Source: Sphingomonas jinjuensis
GTDB taxonomy: Bacteria; Pseudomonadota; Alphaproteobacteria; Sphingomonadales; Sphingomonadaceae
DNA: 64,000 bases
Direction of reading: 5' to 3'
Assembly: GCF_014197105.1 (NCBI RefSeq)
Contig: NZ_JACIEV010000008.1
Coordinates: forward strand, 62,001-126,000
The position numbers and the translations under genes were made by a program. The first letter of the stretch is position 1, and every line of letters starts with the position of its first letter. The notes below the pieces were generated by a model that had not been told where the DNA came from, made no database searches, and saw only the letters and a list, made by a program, of their open reading frames with translations. Positions 8,721 through 17,032 of the stretch are shown piece after piece.

Positions 8721-8796
8721 GGGCGCTTAGCTCAGTTGGTAGAGCATCTCGTTTACACCGAGAGGGTCGGCGGTTCGAGCCCGTCAGCGCCCACCA
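8721..8796 (+). tRNA. tRNA-Val (anticodon TAC)
   Basis: This is a 76-base cloverleaf. Acceptor stem GGGCGCT pairs with AGCGCCC; the D arm is GCTC...GAGC; the anticodon arm TCTCG-TTTACAC-CGAGA has anticodon TAC; the T arm is GGCGG-TTCGAGC-CCGTC with one G-U pair. The terminal CCA is encoded at 8794-8796. No partial tRNA repeat or integrase was seen nearby, so there is no sign that it is an integration site. Confidence 0.97.
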
Positions 8797-8907
8797 TTCC
8801 AGGCTTATTGTCGTACAAAAGGCTGGCAGCTGCGCCCGACTGTGCTAGGGCTGCGGCGCTGGAGGGGTAATGACGCGATCCGATCCGATAGCGCCTGCGG
8901 GGCGCGA

Positions 8908-9774
8908 ATGAGCCGCTTCGTCGGTGTCGACTGGGGCACGACCAATCGCCGCGCCTATCTGATCGAGGACGGCGCGGTGATCGCCGGCGAGCGCGACGGG
9001 ACGGGCATCCTGTCGGTCGCGACCGGAGATTTCGCCTGCGAAGCCGCGGCGTTGCGCGCGCGCTTCAACGGCGCGCCGATGCTGCTCGCCGGCATGGTCG
9101 GATCGAACAAGGGCTGGGTCGACGCAGGCTATGTGGCCTGCCCCGCAACGGCGGAGGCACTGGCGACGGCGCTCGTCCGCCCGGTCGACGGCGTGGCGAT
9201 CGTGCCGGGCGTCAGCCGTGTGGTCGACGGGCGCGGCGACGTGATGCGTGGCGAAGAAGTGCAGCTGCTCGGGGCCGTCGTCGCCGGGCTGGCGCCGGCC
9301 GATGCGCTGCTCTGCCAGCCCGGCACCCATGCCAAATGGGCGCGGATGACGGGCGGGGCGATCGCCGAATTCGCGACCGCGATGACGGGTGAGATGTTCG
9401 CGCTGCTGCAAAAGCATGCGCTGATCGGCGCCGCGATGACCGGCGACGTGGTCGATGGCGACGCCTATCGCCAGGGGGTTGCCGACGCGGGCGACGACGA
9501 TCTGCTCCGCCGCCTTTTCGGCGTGCGCGCGGCGAGCGTTCTCGGCTTGCGCGACGATGCCGACGCCGCCGCCTATGTCAGCGGCCTGCTGATCGGCACG
9601 GACGTGCGCGCGCGTCTTCGCGACGATGCTGCCGACGTCTATCTTCTCGCCGACGAGGCGCTTGGCGCACTCTATGCCGCGGCAATTGAGATGACGGGAG
9701 GGCGAGCGCTTCGCGTCGACAGCCAGGCCGCCTTCGTTGCCGGTATCAACCACCTGTGGGACCTTGCCCGATGA
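8908..9774 (+). CDS. dgoK: 2-dehydro-3-deoxygalactonokinase
   Basis: This is a 288-residue sugar-acid kinase. It phosphorylates 2-keto-3-deoxygalactonate on the 6-position with ATP, the middle step of the De Ley-Doudoroff galactonate pathway. Visible family traits are the N-terminal phosphate-binding VDWGTTNRRAYL, GMVGSNKGW, and a central QPGTHAKWA segment before TAMTGE. I use ATG 8908 because the nucleotide-binding strand starts directly after it; an upstream ATG at 8842 would add 22 unlikely residues. It overlaps dgoA by ATGA, so the two form one operon. Galactonate dehydratase and transport genes are not in view, so they must be encoded elsewhere or 2-keto-3-deoxygalactonate is made by another route. 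Confidence 0.92.
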   Translation: MSRFVGVDWGTTNRRAYLIEDGAVIAGERDGTGILSVATGDFACEAAALRARFNGAPMLLAGMVGSNKGWVDAGYVACPATAEALATALVRPVDGVAIVPGVSRVVDGRGDVMRGEEVQLLGAVVAGLAPADALLCQPGTHAKWARMTGGAIAEFATAMTGEMFALLQKHALIGAAMTGDVVDGDAYRQGVADAGDDDLLRRLFGVRAASVLGLRDDADAAAYVSGLLIGTDVRARLRDDAADVYLLADEALGALYAAAIEMTGGRALRVDSQAAFVAGINHLWDLAR

Positions 9775-10397
9775 CCGATTTCGCCGCCGCCTTCGCCGCA
9801 TGCCCGCTAGTGGCGATCCTGCGCGGAATACGGCCCGACGAGGTAGAGGCTGTTGGCGACGTGCTGGTCGAGGCGGGGTTCACGATGATCGAGGTGCCGC
9901 TCAACTCGCCCGATCCCTTTGCCAGCATCGCAGGCCTGGCGCGGCGGCTCGGCGATCGGGCGATGGTCGGCGCGGGGACGGTGCTGAAGGTCGAGGACGT
10001 CGCCCGGGTCGGCGATGCCGGGGGGCAATTGATCATTTCGCCCAACACCAATGTCGAGGTGATCGCCGCGACGGCGCGTGCCGGCATGGTCTCGATGCCG
10101 GGATATTTCACGCCGTCGGAAGCCTTTGCCGCGATCGACGCAGGCGCGAACGCGCTCAAGCTGTTTCCCGCCGAGGCGGCGAGCCCCGTGGTGTTGAAGG
10201 CGCAGCGCGCCGTCGTGCCCAAGAGCGTGCCGGTGCTGATCGTCGGCGGCGTCACGCCCGACGGGATGGCGCCGTGGCGTGCGGCGGGGGCCGATGGCTT
10301 CGGGCTTGGCTCGGCACTCTACAAGCTCGGGGCGACCGCCGATGACGTGGGTCGTTCGGCGCGGGCGTTCGTCGAGGCGTGGCGGACGGGGGCCTGA
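9771..10397 (+). CDS. dgoA: 2-dehydro-3-deoxy-6-phosphogalactonate aldolase
   Basis: This is a 208-residue class I KDPG/KDPGal aldolase that cleaves 2-keto-3-deoxy-6-phosphogalactonate to pyruvate and glyceraldehyde-3-phosphate. The sequence shows the family order: LVAILRGI near the N-terminus, IEVPLNSP with the active-site Glu, VGAGTVL, SPN at the next strand, the PGYFTPSEAF segment, and ALKLFPAE holding the Schiff-base Lys. NSP rather than TTR-type residues after the Glu, plus the kinase partner, favour the galactonate branch over KDPG. The start at 9771 overlaps dgoK by 4 bases. A repeat-rich gap follows. Confidence 0.92.
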   Translation: MTDFAAAFAACPLVAILRGIRPDEVEAVGDVLVEAGFTMIEVPLNSPDPFASIAGLARRLGDRAMVGAGTVLKVEDVARVGDAGGQLIISPNTNVEVIAATARAGMVSMPGYFTPSEAFAAIDAGANALKLFPAEAASPVVLKAQRAVVPKSVPVLIVGGVTPDGMAPWRAAGADGFGLGSALYKLGATADDVGRSARAFVEAWRTGA

Positions 10398-10419
10398 CCG
10401 CTTCCGATGGATACCCAGT

Positions 10420-10573
10420 CGTCATGCTGAACTTGGTTCGGGATCTCGTCCCGCGGGCGTAGCGCTTGAGGTGGGGGGCTGAATCAAGCAATTAGCCTGA
10501 ATTTGGTTCAGCATCTTCTCCCGCAGGCGTAGCGCTTGTGGAGGGAGATCCTGAGACAAGCTCAGGATGACGG
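10420..10573. repeat. Composite palindromic repeat downstream of dgoA
   Basis: The outer ends CGTCATGCTGAAC (10420) and a complement ending in CTCAGGATGACGG (10573) face each other. Inside, CTCGTCCCGCGGGCGTAGCGCTTG and CTTCTCCCGCAGGCGTAGCGCTTG-type segments form a tandem pair about 70 bases apart. It looks like two REP-type units in succession. No coding frame of note lies here. It may act as a boundary or terminator between dgoA and the convergent cytochrome gene. Confidence 0.7.
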
Positions 10574-10655
10574 ATTGAAGGGGTCGGCGGCGCCACCAGG
10601 GGCATGACCATTGCCGGCCGGACCCGCTCAATCCCGTCAGCAGCCGAAGCCAGCC

Positions 10656-11357
10656 TTACTTGCCGCCTCGGACCGCCGCCTGCGGATCGACCGAGGGTGC
10701 GCCCGAGGCGGGAGTGCCCTGGTTGCCGATATTGTTGGTCTCGGCGCCCTCGGCGGTGGCGTTGGCGGTCGCCTCCGCGCCCTTGGCGGTGTCGCCCGCC
10801 TTCGCCTCGCCGGAGGGTGCGCCGGCGGCGGGCGCGGCGGGGAGGGGGAGGTTCGAACCCTGCTGGTTGAGATACAGGATCACGTTCGCGCGATCCTGGG
10901 CATTGCCTAGGCCCGCGAACGTCATCTTGGTGCCGGGCGCGAACTTGCGCGGGCTCGTCAACCACGCGTTCATCTTGTCGAAGTCCCAATTGCCACCGAC
11001 CGCCTTCAGCGCGTCGGAGAAGGCATAGCCGGCCTTGCCCTGCGCGATGCCTTCGCCGAGCGTCGCATAGAGGTTCGGGCCGATGCCGTTGGCGCCGCCC
11101 TGGTTCACCGTGTGGCAGGCGGCGCACTTCTTGAAGACCTCGGCGCCCTTCGCGGCATCGGCGGTGGGCAGCAGCGTGGCGATCGGCACCTCGGCCGCGG
11201 CGCCGCCGGCACCCTCTTCCTCGACGCCCTCGATCGCATAGCCCATCTTTTCGGGCCGGCCGCCGTGGAACACCATGCTGCCGACGATCGACAGGCCCAG
11301 CGCCGCCGCGCATGCGCCGAGCGTCCAGCCAGCGATCGTGTTCGTCCGAGAGTCCAT
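10656..11357 (-). CDS. Membrane-anchored c-type cytochrome (CycM/c552-like)
   Basis: This is a 233-residue protein. An N-terminal hydrophobic helix (about 8-30) probably stays as an uncleaved anchor. A class I cytochrome c domain follows (about 64-166) with heme-binding C78-x2-C81-H82 (CAACH), GIGPNL after it, and a KMTFAGL segment carrying the likely Met axial ligand. The last 65 residues are low-complexity, rich in Ala, Gly, Glu and Thr. Such proteins pass electrons from the bc1 complex to aa3 oxidase at the periplasmic face. It is divergent from prephenate dehydratase, with 107 bases between the starts. Confidence 0.9.
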   Translation of the reverse strand: MDSRTNTIAGWTLGACAAALGLSIVGSMVFHGGRPEKMGYAIEGVEEEGAGGAAAEVPIATLLPTADAAKGAEVFKKCAACHTVNQGGANGIGPNLYATLGEGIAQGKAGYAFSDALKAVGGNWDFDKMNAWLTSPRKFAPGTKMTFAGLGNAQDRANVILYLNQQGSNLPLPAAPAAGAPSGEAKAGDTAKGAEATANATAEGAETNNIGNQGTPASGAPSVDPQAAVRGGK

Positions 11358-11464
11358 GTGAGAACGCCGCCCCTAAGATAATTCAGCTTCCCATAGGAAA
11401 GCCGCGAGCCCATCGCAAGCCGCGCTTGTGCGTCGCGTGCGCGGATCCTAACCGGCGACGCGTT

Positions 11465-12355
11465 ATGACCGAGTTCGCCGCCCCCGCCCGTCACCTCGTC
11501 GCCGCCATGCGCGAGGCCGCCGCCGCCTCGCCCGAGCGGACCATCGCCTATCAGGGCGCGCCGGGCGCCAACAGCCATGTCGCCGCGCTGGAGGCGTTCC
11601 CCGACGGGCTGCCGCTGCCGTGCTTCAGCTTCGACGATGCGATCGACGCGGTGAAGCAGGGCGTCGCCGACTGCGCGATGATCCCGATCGAGAACTCGCT
11701 CCACGGCCGGGTCGCCGACATCCACTTCCTGCTGCCCGAAAGCGGGCTCGTCATCACCGGCGAGCATTTCCTGCCGATCCGCTATGCGCTGATGGGCACG
11801 GGGACGATCGATCAGGTGCGCGTCGCGACCAGCCATCCGCAGGCGCTGGGCCAGTGCCGCCACTGGCTGAAGGCGCACGGCATCGCGCCCGACGCCTATC
11901 CCGACACCGCGGGCGCTGCGGCGCTGGTGGCGGAACGGGGCGATCCCTCGCTCGCGGCGCTGGCACCGCCGGGCGCGGCTGAGCTGTACGGGCTGAACTT
12001 GCTGGCGAGCGACATCGCCGATGCCGATCACAACACCACGCGCTTCGTCGTGCTGGCGCGCGGCGGGCGGCCGCCGGTGGGCGAGGGGCCGTGGATGACG
12101 ACCTTCATCTTCGAGGTGAGGAACGTGCCCGCCGCGCTATACAAGGCGCTGGGCGGGTTCGCGACCAACGGCGTCAACATGACGAAGCTGGAGAGCTACC
12201 AGCGCAGCGGCAGCTTCGCGGCGACGGAGTTTTATGCCGATGTGACCGGCAAGCCGGGCGATCCGGGGCTCGACCGCGCGCTGGAGGAGCTGGGCTTTCA
12301 TTCGAAGTGGGTGCGGGTGCTGGGGACGTACCGCCAGGCGCGGATGCGGGGGTAG
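11465..12355 (+). CDS. pheA: Prephenate dehydratase
   Basis: This is a 296-residue monofunctional enzyme converting prephenate to phenylpyruvate in phenylalanine synthesis. The catalytic domain (about 24-205) includes IAYQGAPGANSH, the PIENSLHG segment and the NTTRFVVL motif with the essential Thr-Arg-Phe. An ACT domain (about 217-295) provides feedback control by phenylalanine; its effector loop reads MTKLESYQ where many homologues have ESRP. I use ATG 11465; the upstream open frame to 11312 overlaps the promoter region of the divergent cytochrome gene. A perfect 11-bp hairpin follows the stop. Confidence 0.94.
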   Translation: MTEFAAPARHLVAAMREAAAASPERTIAYQGAPGANSHVAALEAFPDGLPLPCFSFDDAIDAVKQGVADCAMIPIENSLHGRVADIHFLLPESGLVITGEHFLPIRYALMGTGTIDQVRVATSHPQALGQCRHWLKAHGIAPDAYPDTAGAAALVAERGDPSLAALAPPGAAELYGLNLLASDIADADHNTTRFVVLARGGRPPVGEGPWMTTFIFEVRNVPAALYKALGGFATNGVNMTKLESYQRSGSFAATEFYADVTGKPGDPGLDRALEELGFHSKWVRVLGTYRQARMRG

Positions 12356-12357
12356 CG

Positions 12358-12382
12358 CTCCCCTCCCTTGCAGGGAGGGGAG
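12358..12382. terminator. GC-rich hairpin between convergent pheA and nudC
   Basis: CTCCCCTCCCT and AGGGAGGGGAG make a perfect 11-bp stem with a TGC loop. It fits exactly between the stops of two convergent genes. There is no T-run on either side, so it may work as a weak bidirectional terminator or an RNA-stabilising end. Confidence 0.6.
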
Positions 12383-13258
12383 TTAGGAAGTGGCCCACTC
12401 CGTCAGCAGCGTGTGGGCGATGGCGTAGGGCGGCGGCGGCAGGAAGCTGCCCTCTCCCCCTGCCAGCACGCGGGCGACCTCATCGCGGGGCACCCAGATG
12501 GCGTCCTCCAGCTCGTTGGTGTCGAGCGTGATCGTCGGATCGTCGGCGGTGGCGATGCAGGCCATCATCAGCGACGAGGCGAAGGGCCAGGGCTGGCTGG
12601 CGACGTAACGCACGTCGTGGACGACCACGCCGCTCTCCTCGCGGATTTCGCGGGCGACTGCCTCCTCGATCGATTCGGCGGGTTCGACGAAGCCGGCGAG
12701 CGCGGAATAACGGCCCGGCGGCCAGCCCTTGCCACGGCCCAGCAGCGCGCGGCCGTCATGCTCCGCGATCATGATGACGACGGGGTCGACGCGGGGAAAA
12801 TGCTCGGTGCCGCAGCCGGTGCAGCGGCGGCCCCAGCCGGCGCGGAATGGCTCGGTCGCGTGGCCGCAGTTGGCGCAATAGCCGTGGCGCGCGTGCCAGA
12901 GGATCAGGCTGCGCGCGGCGGCATAGGTTTGCGCCTCGCCCGGCTGAAGCGTTGCGAGCGCGCGCGTCATCGCCGGGGAGCGCATCGGCGTCGCCTCCGC
13001 AGCCGGCAGGTGCGAGGGCAGTGCGGCGAAATGCGCGACGCCATGGTCGTCGAGGCCGAGCAGGATCGGCACCGCATCGTCGGCCAGCTCCGCGATGCTG
13101 GTCCAGCCGAGCTGCCCCTCGTTGTCCACGTCGGGTAGCAGGCCGTCGAGAAGCAGCAACCGCGCCCGTACGTTCATCGCCGCGGCCAGCTTCGCCGGAT
13201 CGTGGCGCAGCCCATCGGCACGGTCGAGCGTGCCGCCGGTCAGTCCAGCGCGGATCAC
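12383..13258 (-). CDS. nudC: NAD+ diphosphatase / NAD-cap decapping hydrolase (Nudix)
   Basis: This is a 291-residue Nudix protein. It contains a central zinc ribbon (CANC ... CTGC, about residues 120-140) and a Nudix box GFVEPAESIEEAVAREIREESG with the metal-binding REIREE core, followed by a SQPWPFASS segment that corresponds to the NADH-pyrophosphatase motif SQPWPFPxS; the Pro before x is Ala here. NudC enzymes cleave NADH and remove the NAD cap from RNA. It is the last gene of a mutY-serine hydrolase-nudC run joined by 4-bp overlaps, so an oxidised-nucleotide or repair context is possible. Confidence 0.93.
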   Translation of the reverse strand: MIRAGLTGGTLDRADGLRHDPAKLAAAMNVRARLLLLDGLLPDVDNEGQLGWTSIAELADDAVPILLGLDDHGVAHFAALPSHLPAAEATPMRSPAMTRALATLQPGEAQTYAAARSLILWHARHGYCANCGHATEPFRAGWGRRCTGCGTEHFPRVDPVVIMIAEHDGRALLGRGKGWPPGRYSALAGFVEPAESIEEAVAREIREESGVVVHDVRYVASQPWPFASSLMMACIATADDPTITLDTNELEDAIWVPRDEVARVLAGGEGSFLPPPPYAIAHTLLTEWATS

Positions 13259-14628
13259 CGGCCGTGCAACCTGACCGAATCCTTGGCGAGCGCGGCGACG
13301 ACTTCACGACGGACCGGCCATTGCTCGGCCGGGAAGTAATTGACCATCACCGTACCGCGGAAGCGCTTGGCGGGATCGACGAAGGCGATCGTGCCGGCGG
13401 CACCGCCCCAGCCATAGGTGCCCTTGCCGGGCATGCCCCCGGGCCCGTCCTCCAGATACACCGAGCCGCCCGCGCCGAAGCCCATCTTCACCGGCGCGGT
13501 CGTGCCGCCGGTGCCGCCGCCGATTCCGCCGAAGGTCAGGCCATTGGGCAGCAGGTTCGACATCGCGAGCCGCGCCGTCTCCTCCTTCATCACCCGCTTG
13601 CCGTCGAGGGTGCCGAAGTTCTGGAGCATGTGGAGGAAACGATCATAGTCGCGCGCCGACGACACGAGCCCGGCGCCGCCATAGGGGAAGCTGGGCGGCG
13701 TCAGCCAGGCGGAGGTCGCCGCCGGATCGACGGGCACGCGGTTGTTGCCGGCGAAGGCATAGTTGGTCGCCAGCCGCCCCGCCTCGCTCTTCGGCACCGT
13801 CCAATAGGTCGATCGCATGCCGAGCGGATCGAGCAGCCGTGTCTGGACGAAGCGATCGAACGGCATACCGCTCGCGACCTCGATGACGCGGCCCATCACG
13901 TCGAGGCCGATCGAATAGCTCCACTTCGTGCCCGGCTCGGCGATCAGCGGCACGCTGGCGACGCGTTCGGCGAATTCGGCCAGCGTTTTCGGCCGGACCG
14001 CTCGCATCTGCACTTCGGTCTGCGCATTGATTGCGGCGGGCAGGATGCCGCGGCGCTCATATTCCTTGAGCAGCGGGCCCTTGGCCGTGATCGAATAGCT
14101 GAGGCCCGCGCTGTGCGTCAGCAGCTCGCGGATCGTGATCGGGTTCTTCGCCGGTACCGAATCAAGGCTGGTGTCGGGGCTGGTGAGCACCCGCATCGTT
14201 TTGAAGGCGGGAATGTATTTCGAGAGTGGATCGTCGAGCTTCAGCTTGCCGTCCTCGACCAGCAGCATCGCCGCCATGCCGGTGGTCGGCTTGGTCATCG
14301 AATAGACGCGCCACAGCGAATCGGGGCCGGCCTTGGGCGCCCCCGGATCGTCGCTGATCGCACCCGCGGCGGGGAAGACGGTGGGCGCATCGCCCAGGCC
14401 GAAGGCGCCGACGATGCCGGGCATCTTGCCGTCGCGGACATAGCCGTCGAACAGCGCCTGTGTATTCGGCAGCAGCGCACGGGCGCTGAGCGGCGCGGTA
14501 TCGTTGGCGGCGAGCGGTGGGCGTGGATTGGCGGCAGTGTCGGGTTGCGGACGCAACTGCATCGCCTGCTGGGCGAGCGCGCCGGTGGCGAGGGCACCGG
14601 CAAGTCCGGCAATGACCAGCTTCTTCAT
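13255..14628 (-). CDS. Secreted serine hydrolase, beta-lactamase (class C) family
   Basis: This is a 457-residue protein. A signal peptide is evident (MKKLVIAGLAGALATGALAQ). The active-site SxxK appears as SMTKPTTG, following the RVYSMTK context common in esterase-type class C homologues; a Tyr in KWSYSIG probably represents the YxN/YxS motif, and GYGWGGAAGT is near the C-terminal third. Such proteins act as esterases, D-aminopeptidases or unknown hydrolases in the periplasm; nothing points to true beta-lactam resistance. It sits between mutY and nudC with 4-bp overlaps on both sides. Confidence 0.87.
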   Translation of the reverse strand: MKKLVIAGLAGALATGALAQQAMQLRPQPDTAANPRPPLAANDTAPLSARALLPNTQALFDGYVRDGKMPGIVGAFGLGDAPTVFPAAGAISDDPGAPKAGPDSLWRVYSMTKPTTGMAAMLLVEDGKLKLDDPLSKYIPAFKTMRVLTSPDTSLDSVPAKNPITIRELLTHSAGLSYSITAKGPLLKEYERRGILPAAINAQTEVQMRAVRPKTLAEFAERVASVPLIAEPGTKWSYSIGLDVMGRVIEVASGMPFDRFVQTRLLDPLGMRSTYWTVPKSEAGRLATNYAFAGNNRVPVDPAATSAWLTPPSFPYGGAGLVSSARDYDRFLHMLQNFGTLDGKRVMKEETARLAMSNLLPNGLTFGGIGGGTGGTTAPVKMGFGAGGSVYLEDGPGGMPGKGTYGWGGAAGTIAFVDPAKRFRGTVMVNYFPAEQWPVRREVVAALAKDSVRLHGR

Positions 14629-15812
14629 TCATCCCTCCGTAATGCCCTGGCGGCCTTGGCGAACAACGTCGGCAGGCCGGCTTCGTCGAGCCGGTCCAGT
14701 GGCCACCATTCGCCGTCGGGGTGATGCCCGTCGCCGTTCGCGACGGCAAGCGCCAGGGTCAGGTCGAAATGGGTGAAGCCGTGCTCGACGGTGGCGTTGT
14801 GCATCGTCCAGTCGGTGGCGACGGGCGCCTTGGCGAGGCCGGGCGGTTCGTCGGCCCAGGGGCCGGTAGGAAGCGCGCGCATGCCGCCGAGCAGGCCCTT
14901 GGGCGGGCGGCGGACGAGGAGGACTTCGCGGGCCCCACGAACGGCTCGATCCACTAGCTCCGTTCGTCCTGAGCTTGTCGAAGGATGGGTCGCGGGCGGT
15001 GCGCCGAGTTCCTGTGCTTCGACAAGCTCAGCGCGAACGGGGGAAGGGTGGACACGCAAGGGAGCGACGATGGAGAGGAACGGTCGCTCGACCCAGAAGA
15101 TGGTGCCGTAGCGGTGCGGCTTTGCTTTCTTCGCCGCCTTGACCGGATAGCGATCCGGCTCGCCCTGCGCCTGCGCCCGGCAATCGGGCTGGAGCGGGCA
15201 GAGCAGGCATCGTGGAAGCTTGGGCGTGCAGATTGCCGAGCCCAAGTCCATCATCGCCTGCGCGAAGTCGCCGGCGCGTTCGTCCGGCGTGATGCCGTCG
15301 GCCGCCGCGCGGATCGCCGAGCGTGAAGCGGGCAGCGGCCGGGCGATCGCGAACAGCCGCGACACGACGCGCTCGACATTGGCGTCGACCACGACTGCGC
15401 GCTCGCCGAACGCGATCGCGGCCACCGCGGCGGCGGTGTAGGCGCCCAAGCCCGGCAGCGTGCGCAACGCCGCCTCGGTGCGGGGAAAGGCGCCGCCATG
15501 GTCGGCTGCCACCGCCTTGGCCGCCGCGACCAGGTTGCGGGCGCGGGCATAATAGCCCAGCCCTGCCCAGGCGGCCATCACGTCGGCATCCTCGGCGGCG
15601 GCGAGGCTCGCGAAATCGGGCCAGCGCGCGACCCAGGCCTCGAAACGCGGGCGGACGGTGGCGACCGTGGTCTGCTGGAGCATCACTTCCGACAGCCAGA
15701 CGCGATATGGATCGGCCGCTACGCCCGGCGGCGCGCGCCACGGCAGGTCGCGGCGGTGCGCATCGTACCAGGCGAGCAACTTATCGGCGATGGATAGGCG
15801 CTTGGCGTCCAC
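14625..15812 (-). CDS. mutY: A/G-specific adenine glycosylase MutY with in-frame repeat insertion
   Basis: This is a 395-residue base-excision enzyme that removes adenine opposite 8-oxoguanine. The catalytic domain shows Glu42 in WLSEVMLQQTTV, the helix-hairpin-helix LPGLGAYTA, and catalytic Asp143 in VVVDANVERVV. The [4Fe-4S] cluster ligands are C195, C202, C205 and C211. The C-terminal 8-oxoG recognition domain starts about residue 234. Residues about 253-292 are encoded by a palindromic repeat and interrupt the strand pair between FWVERP and VLLVRRPPKGLLGGM; other MutY proteins have only a few residues here. The start is GTG 15812, 14 bases from the divergent dciA-like start. The frame stays open through the insertion, so the protein is probably functional with an extra loop. 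Confidence 0.93.
   Translation of the reverse strand: MDAKRLSIADKLLAWYDAHRRDLPWRAPPGVAADPYRVWLSEVMLQQTTVATVRPRFEAWVARWPDFASLAAAEDADVMAAWAGLGYYARARNLVAAAKAVAADHGGAFPRTEAALRTLPGLGAYTAAAVAAIAFGERAVVVDANVERVVSRLFAIARPLPASRSAIRAAADGITPDERAGDFAQAMMDLGSAICTPKLPRCLLCPLQPDCRAQAQGEPDRYPVKAAKKAKPHRYGTIFWVERPFLSIVAPLRVHPSPVRAELVEAQELGAPPATHPSTSSGRTELVDRAVRGAREVLLVRRPPKGLLGGMRALPTGPWADEPPGLAKAPVATDWTMHNATVEHGFTHFDLTLALAVANGDGHHPDGEWWPLDRLDEAGLPTLFAKAARALRRDE
14961..15040. repeat. Palindromic repeat inside mutY
   Basis: The left arm (14961-14984, containing TCCTGAGCTTGTCGAAGG) and right arm (15014-15040, containing CTTCGACAAGCTCAG) are near-perfect inverted copies separated by about 30 bases. TGAGCTTGTCGAA and TTCGACAAGCTCA are a common palindromic repeat core in sphingomonad genomes. 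Read in the mutY frame it encodes about 40 residues without a stop, including RAELVEAQ and STSSGRTELV. Confidence 0.85.
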
Positions 15813-15826
15813 GGGGCGGCTATGGC

Positions 15827-16351
15827 ATGGACGACGGGATGAGCAAGCGCGTCCGCGCCCCCCAGGCTGAACCGCAACGCCAAAATCGCGCCCGCGCGGT
15901 CAGCGAACTGCTGCCCGACGTCGGCGGCGCAGCATTCCGGCGATTCGGCTTCGTCCAGTCGTCGATCGTCAGCCGCTGGCCGGAGATCGTCGGCGAGAAA
16001 TGGGGCCATGCGTCGAGCCCCGAATCGATCCGCTTTCCCGTCGGCAAGAAGCAGGACGGCACGCTGACGCTGGTCGTCCACGGCGCCCATGCGCCGATGA
16101 TGCAGCATATCGCGCCCGAGATCATGGAGCGGGTCAACCGCTTCTTCGGCTATCAGGCGGTGGCGCGGATCCAGATCCGCCAGGGCGAGGTGGCGAAGCG
16201 CGAGCCGCGCCGCGCGCCGCGGTCGGTAAAGCCGGTGCCCGCCGACCTTGGCGAGGGGCTGAAGTCGATCGCCGACCCGGAGCTGCGCGCCGTACTCGAA
16301 TCGCTTGCCGCCGGCGTCGCCGCGACCCGCGGCATCCCCAAGATTGGATGA
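15827..16351 (+). CDS. DUF721 / DciA-like protein
   Basis: This is a 174-residue protein with the DUF721 fold in its first 100 residues: RRFGFVQSSIVSRWPEIVGEKW at about 35-56 is the conserved W-x-x-I/V-V-G core, then a strand LTLVVHGAHAP. DciA, a DUF721 protein, loads or promotes loading of the replicative helicase in bacteria lacking DnaC; alphaproteobacterial members have different C-terminal tails, so I do not give the symbol. ATG 15827 and 15839 are both possible. The gene is divergent from mutY, overlaps the next DsbA-like gene by ATGA, and heads a run leading to smc, which fits a replication and chromosome-maintenance setting. Confidence 0.8.
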   Translation: MDDGMSKRVRAPQAEPQRQNRARAVSELLPDVGGAAFRRFGFVQSSIVSRWPEIVGEKWGHASSPESIRFPVGKKQDGTLTLVVHGAHAPMMQHIAPEIMERVNRFFGYQAVARIQIRQGEVAKREPRRAPRSVKPVPADLGEGLKSIADPELRAVLESLAAGVAATRGIPKIG

Positions 16352-17019
16352 CACGCATGCGCCTGATCCTCGCATTTCTCGGCCTGTTCCTGCTGACCGC
16401 CGCCGCACCGGCGCGCGACTGGACCGCCGCCGTGCGCCAGACGCCGCAGGGTGCCTATGTCGTCGGCAACCCCGCCGCGCCGCTGAAGCTGGTCGAATAT
16501 GGCAGCTATACCTGCTCGCACTGCGCCGAGTTCGCGAAGGAAAGCGACGCGGTGCTGAAGGGGCAGATGGTCAAGTCGGGCCGCGTCAGCGTCGAATATC
16601 GTCACCTGATCCGCGACCAGTTCGATCTGGCCGCGGCAGTGCTGGCGCGCTGCGCGGGCCCTCGCGGCTTCTTCGGAGCGTCGCAGGCGATCTTCCTCGC
16701 CCAACCCGTTTGGCTCGACAAGGCCATCGCCTGGCAGCAGGCAGACAGCGGCACGCAATATCGCAGCAACGGCGAGCGTTTGCGTGCCGTGGCGCAGGGG
16801 GCGGGACTGATCGAGCTGATGCAGAAGCGCGGGCTGACCCCGGCGGCGATGAACGCCTGTTTCGCCAATCAGGCGGAGATCGAGCGTATCGTCAAGCTGA
16901 CGCAGGAAGCGCCCGCCGACGTCCAGTACACGCCCTTCTTCTTCCTCAACGGCACCGCCCAGCCCAACATGACCTGGACGAAGCTCGAGCCCATTTTGCG
17001 CGCCGGCCGCGCGCGCTGA
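16348..17019 (+). CDS. DsbA-family thiol:disulfide oxidoreductase (exported)
   Basis: This is a 223-residue protein with an N-terminal signal (LILAFLGLFLLTAAAPA) and a thioredoxin fold with inserted helical part. The active site is C56-S-H-C59 in EYGSYTCSHCAEF. The helical insert and the PFFFLNG cis-Pro-region near the C-terminus fit the DsbA/DSBA-like (Thioredoxin_4) group. It should act in the periplasm, forming or shuffling disulfides. The start overlaps the stop of the dciA-like gene by ATGA. A second DsbA-like gene follows 13 bases downstream, and the two proteins are clearly related (both have GNPxAPxKLVEYG). Confidence 0.9.
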   Translation: MTRMRLILAFLGLFLLTAAAPARDWTAAVRQTPQGAYVVGNPAAPLKLVEYGSYTCSHCAEFAKESDAVLKGQMVKSGRVSVEYRHLIRDQFDLAAAVLARCAGPRGFFGASQAIFLAQPVWLDKAIAWQQADSGTQYRSNGERLRAVAQGAGLIELMQKRGLTPAAMNACFANQAEIERIVKLTQEAPADVQYTPFFFLNGTAQPNMTWTKLEPILRAGRAR

Positions 17020-17032
17020 CCCGGAGTTGCTC

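Noticed and set aside
8721-8796. tRNA-Val as an integration site
   Set aside because: No direct repeat of the tRNA 3' end and no integrase or phage gene nearby.
13255-14628. Serine hydrolase as an antibiotic-resistance beta-lactamase
   Set aside because: Sequence context (SMTKPTTG) matches esterase-type relatives and the gene sits in a housekeeping repair operon; no evidence for resistance.
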